From Tigriopus japonicus (taxonomy: Eukaryota; Arthropoda; Copepoda; Harpacticoida; Harpacticidae): 64,000 nt of DNA. Shown in pieces: positions 43,321-55,432 of the stretch; within the stretch, counting starts at the first letter, position 1, and each line of letters opens with the position of its first letter. The stretch spans positions 51,386 through 115,385 of the forward strand of contig JAAGOF010000233.1 in NCBI GenBank assembly GCA_010645155.1, written 5' to 3'. The notes under the pieces are model-generated. The model did no database searches and had not been told where the DNA came from. It saw only the letters and a program-made list of their open reading frames with translations. The position numbers were made by a program, and so were the translations under genes.

Positions 43321-43528
43321 ACTTTTCAGATTAGATCAGCCAATCAAGCACCTCCATTCAACCGTCTGACAAATAAACAGAGCCATGAAATGTGAGGTGT
43401 CGACCGCCATCACTTATTTCATCTACATACAGTCAGTGCCCATTTCACTCTGGAGGAAAATTTTGTGTTTATAAAGAAACACAGCAAAGTGAAATCAAAA
43501 ATTGTTTCACATCACATTTCATTCACAT

Positions 43529-43708
43529 AAGGAAGCCAGAATGGCCGCGCGTACTAATGCGTTATTATAAGAGCCGAGTGTAAGTGCTTCCCCAGACGGC
43601 GTAGGTTCGAATCCTGTTGGGGATCGGATTGTAGTTGTCGGGAGAAATCCTTCAATTTACAGGGAATCGCATTCCTTGTAGCGGTAGTAAAAAATCCGTA
43701 AAAAAAAT
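43529..43708 (+). mobile_element. SINE-1, full copy
   Basis: Starts AAGGAAGCCAGAATGGCC, B box GGTTCGAATCC at about 43605, 3' domain GGGAATCGCATTCCTTG then TAGCGGTAGTAAAAAATCCG and A-rich tail. The best-preserved copy in the window. Confidence 0.88.
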
Positions 43709-45000
43709 CATATCTTCAGTTTTGTGCCAAATTGTTTTGCCAATTGTTCTGCGACCAAGTTAAACACGTTCCATCTAAGGTCTTGCGAATCTGAATTCAA
43801 GAGTGACATCCACTATTAAGTGGAAAAAGCACACAAAATGTTCATCACTCACAGCGCTCACAGATTCTTCATCAAAGCCTAAAGAGATGTGGTTGAGAGA
43901 CATTGGCCTATCATGGACTTCGTCCTCCATGGCCTACCTGTGCACGGTTTCTAACTCCATTAATTTGGCTCACGGGTTTGCAAATGGATTGGGGGAGATA
44001 TACGGTCACCTAGAATCGCTTGCAAATGTCTCAGACTTTATGAAAAGCATAATGGTTTGTCAAAAATGTGTTCAAAATAACGATTTTTTCATGTTTATAG
44101 TTTTCGTAATTTCTCATGAGAAAAGTCTTTCCCTTTCGTGAAGCCAAGATAAAATGAACCAATCAGAGCCTTGAAATGTGTTGTCCTTCGACAATTTTGT
44201 TCTGGAATATAGAAAATTAAGGGTTAAATGGATTCATTTTCAAATGAACTCGAAAATTCTGTAATCAATAAATTAAAAATTGAAGCAACTAAAATAAGTG
44301 AAGAAATGGCATTTGATTCATAATAACTCACACGGCTGAAATATGAAATATGTGACCTAGTTGGCAAGCCTTCATTGATTTGCATGATTTGCATAGTGGG
44401 AAATATCTTATTTTCTTCAGCTAGTTTGAGTGTATGAAATAAGCCTTGTTAAGGAAATAATAACCTTATGATGGAATCATTTTTGTATATTTGAGTAGCA
44501 CTTTAGTGTTTTACGTCCATGGGCGGTATTGCTATTCAGAATTATTTTCACCCTCCTACAATGGATGCGTGAAATAAAAAAGATCATTTTAAGGAGTTCA
44601 GTGGGTTTATTTTCCAACAAAACACATTATGGGAGAATCAGGAAAATGAACGAGGGATGGAATGAATCAACGCGAAGAGAAAATCAACTTAAAAAACGAG
44701 GGCACCATTATAATCTAAAACACTTCTCAACAGTCGTCAAGTGTACATGGGGTTTAGGTTTGATAGCTCTTTAACTTGGACAAATTTCGATCATACTCCG
44801 TGTGCAGACATTTTTTTGCGATTGTTCTGAAGATAAAATGCATGTTCTTCTTGACCCTTAAAAATACAAATGGGACAAGATGATCAAATATCAAATGGGC
44901 TTTACGAATTAAACTCATCCCAGATGCGCTCCATGCGTTTATGAAATCGATTACTGTCTCTTTCAACAGAGACACGTCTATGGATTCTTAGGAATATATT
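43709..45000. other. No recognised gene
   Basis: A 112-codon frame at 43803 has no domain. Nothing else recognised. Confidence 0.45.
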
Positions 45001-45980
45001 TGATTCAGAGGGTTCCAAACATGGTGAACACACGCTCGAACTTTTCCCCCACCACGTCTTGATTATGCTGTTATAGAATTATCTCTGGTGAAGACAAGTT
45101 ATCCAAAAGCTTTTCACACTCATATGCCTTCATATGTTCTAATCTGTGTCTCTCATCAATTGACAGTATCGGAAATAATTGTGCTTTTGAATTCTCTTCT
45201 CTCTTCAACAATCTGTGCCAAAAGGTCTGACACATTTGAACACAAAACCAATGGAAACATGGTCCGGCCCCATTTATTGGACAGCATTCCTTTGTCACTT
45301 GGAAGAACTCTTTGAATTTTTGGTTGAAGGCCGTTAACGCCGTATGAAGACCTGGTTCCACGTTCAGATCTTCCCGACTGGCTCCTACAACCTTAGCCAA
45401 AGCACGGTTGCTGATTCCAGTTTCAATTTTGGCCCTTTTGATTGGTTCAAGTGATATTTCAGCCTGGTTATCGTGAAGAGTTTTCTTGTACTTTTAATCA
45501 CTTTAAATGAGTGTTAACGGTGATCCATGCATGGTCAGAGACATTGGTGGGCCCTCCGTTTCCTTTAGGAACTTTGTGGCAATAATTTCGAGAGCTCATT
45601 TAGGTACCAGGTTAGGTACCACTCCATTTTTTCAACATTAAGGTATTGGCTGATGAAGTTTTTGGTTGTGCTCCACAACGACGTTTCCCTGTACACAACT
45701 TTGAGGATGACTTTGGTGTTTGGCACAAACAAAACAATGGCACTTGGATCCACAGATGGGACGAAAATTCTACATTTGCGCGTAATCCGGGAATGGTGGA
45801 AATATATATTTGTTGTCTCCATTTCCAAAACTCTTTAGCTTCTTTGAGCATGACGAGCGAGCATAATCCAGTGGGCAATCTCTGATCTTCCGGGATGTAT
45901 CCATCCATCAACGAAATCCTGGACTCAACAAAGATATGTTGGAGTGATTTTGATGTAGCTTCTACCCAAACACACAAGGC
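45001..45980 (-). pseudogene. Possible decayed coding region, unknown family
   Basis: Minus-strand frames 45977-45612, 45828-45565 and 45400-45071 have protein-like composition (for example ALAKVVGASREDLNVEPG and FHWFCVQMCQTFWHRLLKREEN) but lie in different frames and end in stops. No family recognised; may be chance or an old transposon. Confidence 0.25.
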
Positions 45981-46028
45981 AAAGGCCGGCTCGGGACTTC
46001 AGATGGCCTTCTATTTCGAACTAACCAG

Positions 46029-46054
46029 TCAATCAATCAATCAATCAATCAATC
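46029..46054. repeat. (CAAT)n microsatellite
   Basis: About six and a half TCAA units in register. Confidence 0.9.
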
Positions 46055-47869
46055 GGGTGTAAGGCTCAGTGTGTGAAGGACTGAAGGTGTTGTTGATGTT
46101 GAGAAGAAGAGAGTTAACAGGATTGCGAATATAACCATTCTGTTTATGCCAAAACAACATCGAACTTCTAACTTCCTTAAACTTCAGTGGTTGGTTGCTT
46201 CTTTTAGATTAAAGGTGGAAATACCGAGCCTTTATTTCAGATTATTTTTTTAACTTCCCATGGAAACATTACAGACGGCGCATTAGCCGCAATTGAGTCA
46301 ACTCGATAAATAATTGGAAAGGAAAGCAAGACTTGTGGTTGAGCATATTTCTCTGCTCAATAAATTGGGCATTGTTGTTCCAAAGCAAAGCTCAAATTGA
46401 TCTAAATTAAAAAAAAAAAAACACGTTACAACTTATTGCTAGGTAATAATTACCCTGTATTAAGAGGACAATGAAAAATGGCCTGGCTTATTAATGAACA
46501 AACTGGGGCATATGTAACTGAGTTCGGCAATTCTTACATTCAGCTCAACTAGTAGAAAGTTTTGTGCCATGGGATATTGAAAGCTATTAAAATCAAGATT
46601 AACCTTGAAAATGGACACATTTCTACAAGCACAACATGATTTTCAAACCAATCAATTCATCCTGCATCCCATGGACGGTTTGATTTTGCTCCCCTAATTC
46701 AATTGCAATTCCCCCGAGGCTGTTTAATGGCCCTTTCAACCGTGTGTGATTAATAAATTTCACCCAAATGTTAAAACACTAGATTACTCCTTTATCAGTG
46801 ACCATTACGTCTAAACGCACATGGTTTGTTTATTAATTGTGGTCATCTCATCCTATTCCAATCATTCTGACCAGATCTTATGGATGCTCGAGTTGTCAAT
46901 GTTTCAGACCAGGTTCCGGGGTCTTTGTTCAGATTGAGAAGACCCAAGTTGCCAAGATGCAAAGCCATCCAAGAAGAATGGATTTACCCAAAACTCCCTT
47001 AGGACGAAGAAACAATTTGTTATTGAAAGAAGCAGACAGTTCCAAAACCAAAATTGACTTCTCAGACTTCTAGTCATTTCTTATACCTGTGAATTCAACG
47101 AAGGTTTGTGAAGCAAAGCAACGTATGGATGAGATATGTAACAAACTGTGTGAAAAAGTATTACTAATTGAAAACTTGCCAAACTGTCAAAATGTGTCTG
47201 TTTTCTCGTTGAAATACAAACTAAACTTATCAAAGCCACTAAGACTGCAATACAAGATGTTTGTTTAATTATATGTAATCAAGTTTCTGTTACAGTATCA
47301 AGACGTTCTCGTATCAAATAGATGAGAAATCACCTAGCATACTTTTGCGCGAATATAACAACCCCTTGAACACTGCAATACGAAATGCATACATGGTTGA
47401 AAACAAAATGTTACAAAATTTTTCAGAAGGGGGTTCAATCCTTTTAAGGAATCTTTGATGCAAGGTTTCAACGATCAGCCAATACTGCTGAAACCGCTGA
47501 GCAAGAACGACCCTCATAAAAGAGGTTGAGACATTTTCAATTTTTATTTTTCAATTTAACATTTTCATTTACTGATGGATTTTGAGTTCGTATTTTGGTC
47601 CTTAAGGGTCAAAAAGCTTACCACTACTAAAATTCTCAAATGACAAGATACCTAATCTCCAAGTAAAATATGGCAGCACTTCCAATTTGAAATCCATTTT
47701 TATAACTTCGCTAAACTGCAAAATAAATTCTAAATTTGTAGACTACTTATATGTATTTAACAAAAAACAATTCTACAACAATTTGTGACTCATCTAGATA
47801 ACGACAAATTTGACAGTCAATATTAATCTCCTTTTTAGGACCGTTCTGACTCGCAAGTCATTGACTTCT
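46055..47869. other. No recognised gene
   Basis: AT-rich; short frames without domains. Confidence 0.5.
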
Positions 47870-48386
47870 ATTAATACTAGACCGAGCGTAAGCCTAAAAA
47901 TGTGTCTCCGGTCGCCAACTGTTGAGCGGACAAAAGTGCGGGAACGTTTGAAATGTGTGACCAGGCAAATGTCAACCATGCAAGTGATGAGTCAAATGTG
48001 GAATTCAGTAATGTTTTTGGGTCATTTTTTGTTATTGCTGGTGGTCACTTTTGTGAAAGAACCAAAGACGTCATAAGGTTACCATGCCAAGGATATGAGT
48101 AGTACAAGTAGGAACCTTTTTGACAATACGTTGAATAAGTCATTGGTAGGAAGAACACAAATTTAAGCTTTTGCGTTATGTAGGGTTAATCCCATGCATA
48201 TATGGACAAAAACTGACTTGTGGCTACAAGAACGAGTTTTGAAAAGTTGGTCTTGATTTGCATGTTTTGTCACCCAAATTGCCCCGCTCAACAATTGTGA
48301 GGGCGACATTTTCCTCATAAATTCAACGCATTCCGCCCCACTTACCAAATCAGCCAGGCTAAAGCTTGCACGCTATCTAGTGATTA
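47870..48386 (-). mobile_element. Short TIR element (MITE), family A copy 2
   Basis: Reverse-orientation copy of 3859-4362 and about the same length: TTAATACTAGACCGAGCGTAA at the left, CGCTATCTAGTGATTA at the right. The best copy for defining the ends. Confidence 0.75.
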
Positions 48387-48454
48387 TAACTGATCTAAGT
48401 CACAAGTGCATAACTCGTATCTTGTAGCAAGCCATCCTACGAACGAGTGTCCAA

Positions 48455-48660
48455 GCTGCGCGCCAAATTTGAAATGAAAGTATTATTTAAATTGAAATTT
48501 AGTTACATATTTCATCTGGAAAATAACTCGCAACAAATGTTTTGGAAATTTACACCACATGAAGTATTAGCAGTTTTTGTCAAAATTCAGCAAAAATTGC
48601 AAATACCCTCAGATGACTGTGGCGGATACGTGTTAGGTTAATTTAGGTAGCCTAACCCAT
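48455..48660 (-). repeat. Interspersed repeat C, copy 2
   Basis: Reversed copy of 43128-43320, ending on the plus strand in GTTAGGTTAATTTAGG and CCTAACCC. Confidence 0.75.
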
Positions 48661-49107
48661 AGAGGTCCTAGAGTGAAGATACTAGAGCAGGCCGGTCGTG
48701 ACATTTCATTGTGGGCAGCAAGGGCCGTTTACCATCAGCAACTAGTTTAAACTTGCCCAAACAAACGTATTCGTAGAAGGCAAAATTTTGAAAAACGAAG
48801 TTTTTTTGGGCATGCGGCCTTGTGTGTACGCTTTGCTTCTCCCATATGATAACAAATACGCAATGTAGATGAGAATTCAACTTACAGGCATTCATTTGCT
48901 CATTTATTGGCTTTGACATTGAAAGTATGTCTGGCGCGCTTTCGTTTGTACTATGATCTTTCACTTGTTTGGGCAAGTATTTCACGATATTCTGCGGAAA
49001 TATTTGACTTTTCACGCAACTTCTGGCAAGTTTCAGCAGAAAACAAGGCAGACAAACCGACGACAATGGCCTGTCTATGGACGTCTATGGCCTAACCTAA
49101 CCTAACC
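48661..49107. other. Stretch bounded by CCTAACC motifs; no recognised gene
   Basis: Ends at 49089-49106 in GCCTAACCTAACCTAACC. AAACTTGCCCAAACAA and its inverse near 48965 form an inverted pair. Possibly a further short element. Confidence 0.4.
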
Positions 49108-51172
49108 CAGGAACCCCTGAAAGGGGTGGACACGAACTCCGATTTTTGAAAAAATGGTATGAGGCCGAGGCTATATTTTGAAACAATGTCATTCATTCCT
49201 TATTAACGAGTAAAACTGTTGAACATGCATCTTGAAAGAATTCAGTCAAACTTTTTGTGTTAATATTTATTGACTAATTGTTCTTCACCTTGATTTTAGA
49301 GGTCCCAGCACTCCTTTTACTCGTCTCATGAACGTTTGACATTCAGCTCTCCAAAGGATTTTATTCCTCTTAACAATCAGGAAAATACATAGATGGAATC
49401 TTGCTTCACCCATTAGTCCAACTTCTGTGAAACAATGCTAAATAGAAGTATCTGTGGTGATATCTGGAGGGTTACTCCTCTTCCATCCTCTACAACACCT
49501 CCACAATGGAGGAACCATTTCCATAGGAAAATGAAAGAACAAGAATGGTCTCATTTTGAAAGAAAATGGAGTCCAAGTCGGAGATGTTGTTGGTTGTAAC
49601 TATTGAAGGGCACTTTTGACGGTTCTGGATCAGATCAGCCATCTGATCCGGATTGGAATTGGAACAAAGGCAATCACGACGTCCTTGACAAAATAAGTGA
49701 AAAACATGAGGATTAAATCCTGGATTGTGGATTTGATTGAAAATGTTTCAAGTCTTGGGGCTCAAGAAGGTCAGGACCACGCAGGACTGGGGCTAAGGGT
49801 CCTTCAGGGCCAGAGGATCATGTCTTTTCATAGCAGGGATAGGCTCTACGTGCTTGATAGGGTTTGATTGATCTTCTTAGTTCTTAGATCCCTTTGTCCA
49901 GGAATTAACAATCAAATTGAGTCAAAAAATCCACACAATTCAATCTTGGTGGGAGCATTTCATTCTCAAGACTTTGAGAGGATCCATGTAACCCGGGTAA
50001 GACTGTCAGATCACCAATTTGGGCTGACTGAGTCGAAAGGCAAATCAAAATATTGAGCCCATCCATTGCTAGTAGGCACACCTGATATGTTTTGAGTTCA
50101 TCTTAATTTGTTCTTCATTTGATGGAATTCTTGACACTGAGGACTTCTTTCTTTGTTTTATGTGGACCTTAATGCGAACGCAGATTCCTCTTGGAAAGGA
50201 ACCAAATTTAACCCAGAAACTCTCCTCTGGATCAAAACAGGGATTTTTATCGCGCTCATCCATTAGACAACTTGAACAACCCAAGAATATCTTACCTGTC
50301 CTTGAATTATCCTGAACTAAAAGACACAACCATATAATAAAAGAAATTCGAGGATGGAACATCATTTATAGAACAATGCCAAGGTGACACAACCTAAAAC
50401 AAACTTGATTTCATACAAAGTTTGGCATGTGTTAGTTAAGTTCAGGATAATACATGGATGGGTTCAATTGTAAGTTCAAAGATATTGATAAGACGTTCAA
50501 ATCGGATAATAGATAAGCTTGGAAAACCCCGCTATTTTGTTGTTGATAATTCAAGGAATGGTAAGATATTCTTAAGTTGTTCAAGTTTTGCGATGGATGA
50601 GCATAAAGAAACTCCCCGTTTTGGTCCGTGGGAAAGTTTGTTCTTAATCCTTTTGCGCAAAAGAGAAATTTGGGCTCGGATTCCGGTCCATATTCGTTCT
50701 TTTTGCTTTAGTTAGGTCTATCACTGCCGAAGGTTATAGCAGGTAACCTAGTCATCATCAGATTTAATTTGATCACTTTGATCGTCATCTTGTAGAAAAG
50801 ACACCTTGTGGGGGGGTTCATTCGCACTCCATGATGTGGTCATTCATTCATTCACTATTTCATTCACTCGTTCTTGGCTGAACTAAATGGCTTCGAAACA
50901 CCCACATCAGACTGATTTTGGGGCGTGGGGTTGACCTTTACCAAGGCTAGGACTTGGCTGGACCCGCTTGAAACACAGAAAACCCCGATTGGCGCACTAT
51001 CTTTTGGACTCTTGGTCGATTTCCGTTTGATTTTCCACTCGCAACATGGCCGTTTGTACTTCGTGTTTACTTACGAACTCTCGGGCCTCGGCCTCATCCG
51101 TGTGAGGTTGCGAGCTAGGAAATTCCGCGAGTTCGTATCCAGTATTTATACTATTATATAGGTTATCCCTGC
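49108..51172. mobile_element. DNA element of 2.07 kb with 7-bp target duplication
   Basis: Begins CAGGAACCCCTGAAAGGGG and ends TATAGGTTATCCCTG; just inside, GTGGACACGAACTCCG and its inverted relative CGCGAGTTCGTATCC form imperfect inverted repeats. CCTAACC lies outside both ends. The same ends flank the N gap at 11598. No transposase frame was recognised, so it is non-autonomous or decayed; it contains a foldback MITE. Confidence 0.7.
50159..50692. mobile_element. Foldback MITE with about 140-bp inverted arms
   Basis: The left arm 50159-50300 and right arm about 50555-50692 are inverted relatives sharing TGGACC, AACTTGAACAAC, AAGAATATCTTACC and GAAACTC. The centre has AATAAAAGAAATTCGA. A partial copy is at 19920-20330, inside the hAT element. 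Confidence 0.7.
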
Positions 51173-52870
51173 CTAACCTCGTGATCGTTTCTTCCACGCT
51201 CTTCTCCTCCCTCCGATTCGAGTTCATAATGAGATCGAGACAGACCACCACGGCAAAGTTTTAAATGCTTAAACCCCGAGACTTTTTTTGTGTTGTTTTT
51301 TGTTGTTGTTTTTCGATACTTTATCTATCAAAAGCTCTAAATCAAAGTTCTAAACTTAAAAATTCTTTAAATATTCTTTAAAACGGCTTTAACCTTCAAA
51401 TTATCCTAATAAAAATGAGCCCTTGGAGAAACTGTACTTTCCCTCCCCATTAGGTTGGGGTAGGCAATCGGTGGGCCGCGGCCTACATGTGGGCCCACGG
51501 GTGTTTTTGGGTGGGCCCAGGAGCTATGGTGAAAGTTTAAAATAGTGGGCCCGCGAACCATCCATAATATTGTGCTCGTGGGCCCAAAACTCTTTGATCG
51601 TTCATTTGCAGGCCCTTCACAACACATGTGATTGTTGGGCGTTAACCTAAAAGCGGTAGCCTAAAGGGAATAAGAACATCCCGCATAATAAGACCACATA
51701 ATAAGAACAAAAACTGAAGGAAATCAGATTGAATTTAAAAATGAAGCCATTGCTGTTGTTCAACGCAAAGAACGATCCTAAAATCACGCAGCCTCACTTA
51801 ACATTACATAGCAAATCGTCTTTGAAGAAGACTTACTTTTTAAGTAAATGTCCTAATTAGAAAATGTTTACAAGATCGTTGCATTTTCTTCTGACCATAT
51901 TGCCAGTAAGTAATGAACAGCCGTTTTTCAAACAACTTTGACTGAGATATTGACGTGTTTATTTTTTTACGATGGGACTCTCCGCTTTCATCATCATAAA
52001 CTAAGGTGGACAAACGGGCAAAACGCACGCAATAGCCGATTGTTTATTATCACGAAACTTCGTCTTGTTATGGTCCTGCAGACTGTAGTGCCAGCCAAAT
52101 TGTCTCCCCTGAGCGAACACGACATCAATTGCCTGAATTATACTCACTACGAGACTCGTACTCCACTCGATATTGTCTATCAGAAAAGGTTAGTGCCGTC
52201 AATTGTCATAAATAATACAACAGTCCAAAATCAACAAGGCTGTCATCATTTTCATTCCTTGATTTGGGCAAGGAGAGTGAGTTTATTTCAGGTGGGGCAG
52301 CTCAAGTCACATAATACCTTATTTCATAATAATACTTGTCTTTATTGCGGAAAGTTGGCTCACGGAATAAGTAAAACAGTTTGACAGGTTTTGATAGTAA
52401 TATATACATTTCAAGACAAAGCAGGAGCCCATGATGTTGTTTTGGTCAAATATATAACTTAAAATGGTTTAGCGAGAGATGACTGTGTAGTGCTCATTGC
52501 TTATGTTTCTTTCATATTTCAACGTATTTTAGCGCCATCAAGTCATCACATTCATAGTCTTGTATGAAGAAATCCCATTTTTCTAAGTTATATGTGGCAT
52601 TCCATTGTTAAGGAAACAAAAAGCGCAAAAAGTTAAAAAGATGTTAGCTTGTTGTGGCCATCAAAAAGAATCTCGTATTCAAAACCATCAAAGAAGCCCT
52701 CTGTCTAAACAATTCTTGAATAGTCCATGTGCTTTGTTTTAGTAGAGAAAGGCAACACTGGTGAAACGAGACCTGATCGATGACAACAGTTCTTAGCGCA
52801 ACAAATGTCATGTGAAGTGACAACCTCGAATTAGATTATTTAATCTGGAAACTGGTCAAACTCGTTCCTT
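51173..52870. other. No recognised gene
   Basis: A 148-codon frame (51938-52384) starts at TTG and shows no domain. GTGGGCCC-type words recur at 51470-51600. Nothing firm. Confidence 0.45.
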
Positions 52871-52873
52871 GAG

Positions 52874-52896
52874 CCAACCAACCAACCAACCAACCA
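52874..52896. repeat. (CCAA)n microsatellite
   Basis: Five CCAA units, 155 bp upstream of the GCSH start codon. Confidence 0.9.
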
Positions 52897-53053
52897 TAAT
52901 GGTAGGGACCTCGAAACCCGTCCAGGCAGTCTCTCCTACCATGTAGCCCTCAGGATGGGCTATGAATGTGACCATAATTCCGGTTTTTTTTCCTGAAGCA
53001 GGTATCTCCATTATTGAAAGGTACCGAGCCATTTTGAGCCTCCGTTTTCCACG

Positions 53054-53669
53054 ATGTCCACCTCCACATTGCTTTGCTTGCGATCTGCATTGTCACGAAA
53101 CAGCCTTCGTCTCGTAAGGCCGATTCGCTCGTCGACGTGTTCGGCCTTGATGGGTCAGCATCCTGAAATCCGCAGCCTTTCTTCGACCACCAGACTTTGG
53201 GCACCACAGATCTATTTCACCAAGAAGCATGAATGGGTTCGAGTGGATGGCGAAATCGGCACGGTTGGAATCTCGAACTATGCTCAGGTCAGAAAACTTT
53301 TTGATTGATTTAGCCGGGGAAGGTCAACAGAATCCAGCCAAGATGGTATCTTTGTTTGATTTACAGGAGGCATTAGGCGATGTGGTGTACGCTCAATTGC
53401 CGGAAGTAGATGAGACCGTGACCGCTGGTGATGAATGCGGAGCCTTGGAGTCGGTGAAGGCCGCTTCCGAGATTTACACACCCGTGTCAGGTACCATCAC
53501 CGAAAAGAACGAAAAGGTCGAGGCTGCACCCGCGCTCATCAATTCTTCGGCCATGGAGGACGGATGGTTGTTCAAAGTGAAGTTGAGCAATGCCGAAAGT
53601 GAAGTGAAAACCCTCATGGAGGAAGACGCCTATCAGGCCTATTTGAAGACCCAAGAAGATGATCACTGA
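53054..53669 (+). CDS. GCSH: Glycine cleavage system H protein, mitochondrial (two exons)
   Basis: Exons 53054-53287 (78 codons) and 53367-53669 (100 codons plus TGA) join in phase 0 across a 79-bp intron, giving 178 residues, the usual length for animal GCSH precursors. Residues 1-50 are rich in S, R and L without acidic clusters, as expected of a mitochondrial targeting peptide. The mature part starts near YFTKKHEWVRVDG and contains GISNYAQ at the exon junction and the lipoyl-lysine site ALESVKAASEIY, with K the modified residue, then EDGWLFKVK. H protein carries the aminomethyl intermediate between the P, T and L proteins in the mitochondrial matrix. The ATG at 53054 is the first in frame. 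The gene is intact and unlike its surroundings, with no transposon inside. Confidence 0.97.
53288..53366 (+). other. GCSH intron
   Basis: 79 bp, GTCAGAAAAC ... TTTGATTTACAG, phase 0. The donor GTCAG is a little unusual, but splicing here restores the conserved YAQ-EALGDVV junction. Confidence 0.95.
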
Positions 53670-54399
53670 TCAGATGGGACCCTGTAATATCCGGTTGTAA
53701 TTTCAATTCAATGACATTGATCAATTCCAGGGAGGAAACAAGAAGTTTTTGCATACTTGATGAATATTCATTTTTTGCCGTCTTTCCGAGCGACTTCATT
53801 CTTCCTCTTGTCACAAGAGACCGTCAGCATGTCCGGTCTTAGTAGAGCAAGTAATAGGGAAAAGAGTCGAAGAGACCGAGAAAGAGAGAGAGAGTCGTCT
53901 GTCATTCTGCCCGGAGGATCAATGGCTTCTTCCCAGTAGGAAATTCTCGGGAAGGTAATGTGTCCCCACGAAACAAAATGCTCTAGATTTGCTTTGGTGA
54001 GTTGTGTCTCAGCCAGCTGATGTCGCTTTTGGCTTGGCCATGGGCCTAATAAACTTATGATCACCATAGTTTATGCGCTACAAGCACATTCATTCTGGCC
54101 AGTGGTTTGTGTTCGGGTGAGAGTTGCGGAACAAAACAAAAACTATCAGTCTCACTCTAATTTGGCACACTGAACCAATCTTGTTGGCCTTACAACGAGC
54201 CATTTGAGAGCGGCTTTTCGATGTTGGACATGATCAGCCAAGGTCAACAAGGGCTTATAGAAACATTTCATTTGATCAATGAATGTCAGAGCAATAGATT
54301 GTTGGATAGATGACCATTCCACGCAAATAAATTTGTTTAATTTGAATTTCAAGAGGATGGACCAACGGGAATTCAAAGTCTGAAGCCATTCTAATAAAA
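53670..54399. other. GCSH 3' flank; no other gene
   Basis: No AATAAA close to the stop; AATAAA-type signals occur near 54047 and 54392. GAGAGA-rich text at 53870-53893. No coding region recognised. Confidence 0.5.
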
Positions 54400-54407
54400 C
54401 TAATGTG
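54400..54407. repeat. Left target-site duplication CTAATGTG
   Basis: Identical to 55425-55432. Confidence 0.88.
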
Positions 54408-54749
54408 TAGAGCGGCCGAAAATATTTAATTAAATATATAAATATTTAATTTAAATATTTTGGGTTTTTGAGCAAGTTTTAAATATTTGGGCTTTTTCTT
54501 CTAAAATTAAAGGATATTTCCCGGTTTTAATCGAAATATTTCAACAATCTCCACGATTTCAGGATACATTTTGATATTTTGACAAAAATCTGACCTTTCC
54601 AAAAACTACATTGTCAAAATTTTTCTAATTTTCAAAAGAAATTTTTACTCTTTTTGGGGGAATAGGCGAACTAAAATGAAAAATATAAGTGGGAAATAAA
54701 TACTTGCAGCTTGGCCTCAAAAATTACATTAACAGATTTTAATGGCTTC

Positions 54750-54873
54750 AAGGAAACCAGAGTGGCCACGCGTAATAGCGCGTTCTTAAAAGTGCCGAGT
54801 GTAAGTGCTTCCCCAGACGGCATAGGTTCGAATCCTGTTGGGGGTCCGATTGAAGCTTTTGGGAGAAATCCTT
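54750..54873 (+). mobile_element. SINE-1, lacking its 3' tail, directly before a second copy
   Basis: AAGGAAACCAGAGTGGCC to GAGAAATCCTT, with B box GGTTCGAATCC. The LINE-derived tail is absent and the next SINE begins at once. Confidence 0.85.
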
Positions 54874-55060
54874 AAGGAAGCCAGAGTGGCTGCGCGTACT
54901 AATGCGCTCTTATTTAAGAGCCGAGTGTAAGTGCTTCCCCAGATGGTGTAGGTTTGAATCCTGTCGGGGATCGGACTGAAGCTGTCTGGAGAAATCCTTG
55001 ATTACAAGGATCGCATTCCTTGTAGCTGTAGTAGAAAATCCGCGACCAATAAAAAAAATC
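54874..55060 (+). mobile_element. SINE-1, complete, second unit of a tandem pair
   Basis: AAGGAAGCCAGAGTGGC head, B box GGTTTGAATCC (one change), tail ATTCCTTGTAGCTGTAG and A run. Confidence 0.87.
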
Positions 55061-55432
55061 TAAAATAGAAAACCGCAACACCAACAAGAAAAAAATTATC
55101 AAAAATCTGGTTTAAATATTCAACCAAACCTTAAGCAATAAAATTTTAGTTGTATGCCCCGCACATTGCACATTGCCCCGTATGATTTTTTAGCACTATA
55201 GATTTGTTTGCTTGTATTCCGACATTGCCAATTTTTCATCATATATTTAGATTTTTAAATCAAAATTTTCAAAAATACCAATTTATTGCTCCAAATTCTT
55301 TGCAAATTTAAATATTTTTTAAATATTTGGTTGTAATTTAAATTTTATTTTAAATATTTTGACTTTTTTTTTAAATATTATTTAAATATTTGGCTTTTAA
55401 AATTAAATAATTTCGGCCGCTCTACTAATGTG

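Larger units (their letters stand above)
54408..55424. mobile_element. Non-autonomous hAT-like element, 1017 bp
   Basis: Ends TAGAGCGGCCGAAA and, inverted, TTTCGGCCGCTCTA; exact 8-bp duplication CTAATGTG outside both. The subterminal parts are full of AAATATTT words on both sides. There is no transposase. 8-bp duplications and a TAGAG-type terminus fit hAT. A pair of SINE-1 units sits in the middle, so the element itself was about 0.7 kb. Confidence 0.88.

Noticed and set aside
49089..49106. Telomeric (TTAGG)n array
   Set aside because: Only about three degenerate units of CCTAAC, bordering a transposon.
51938..52384. 148-codon frame as a gene
   Set aside because: Starts at TTG, no recognisable domain, no splice context.
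54790..54840. Functional tRNA gene at the B-box sequences of 54.8 and 43.6 kb
   Set aside because: The same head recurs with a LINE-like tail and lacks a proper acceptor stem, so these are SINEs.
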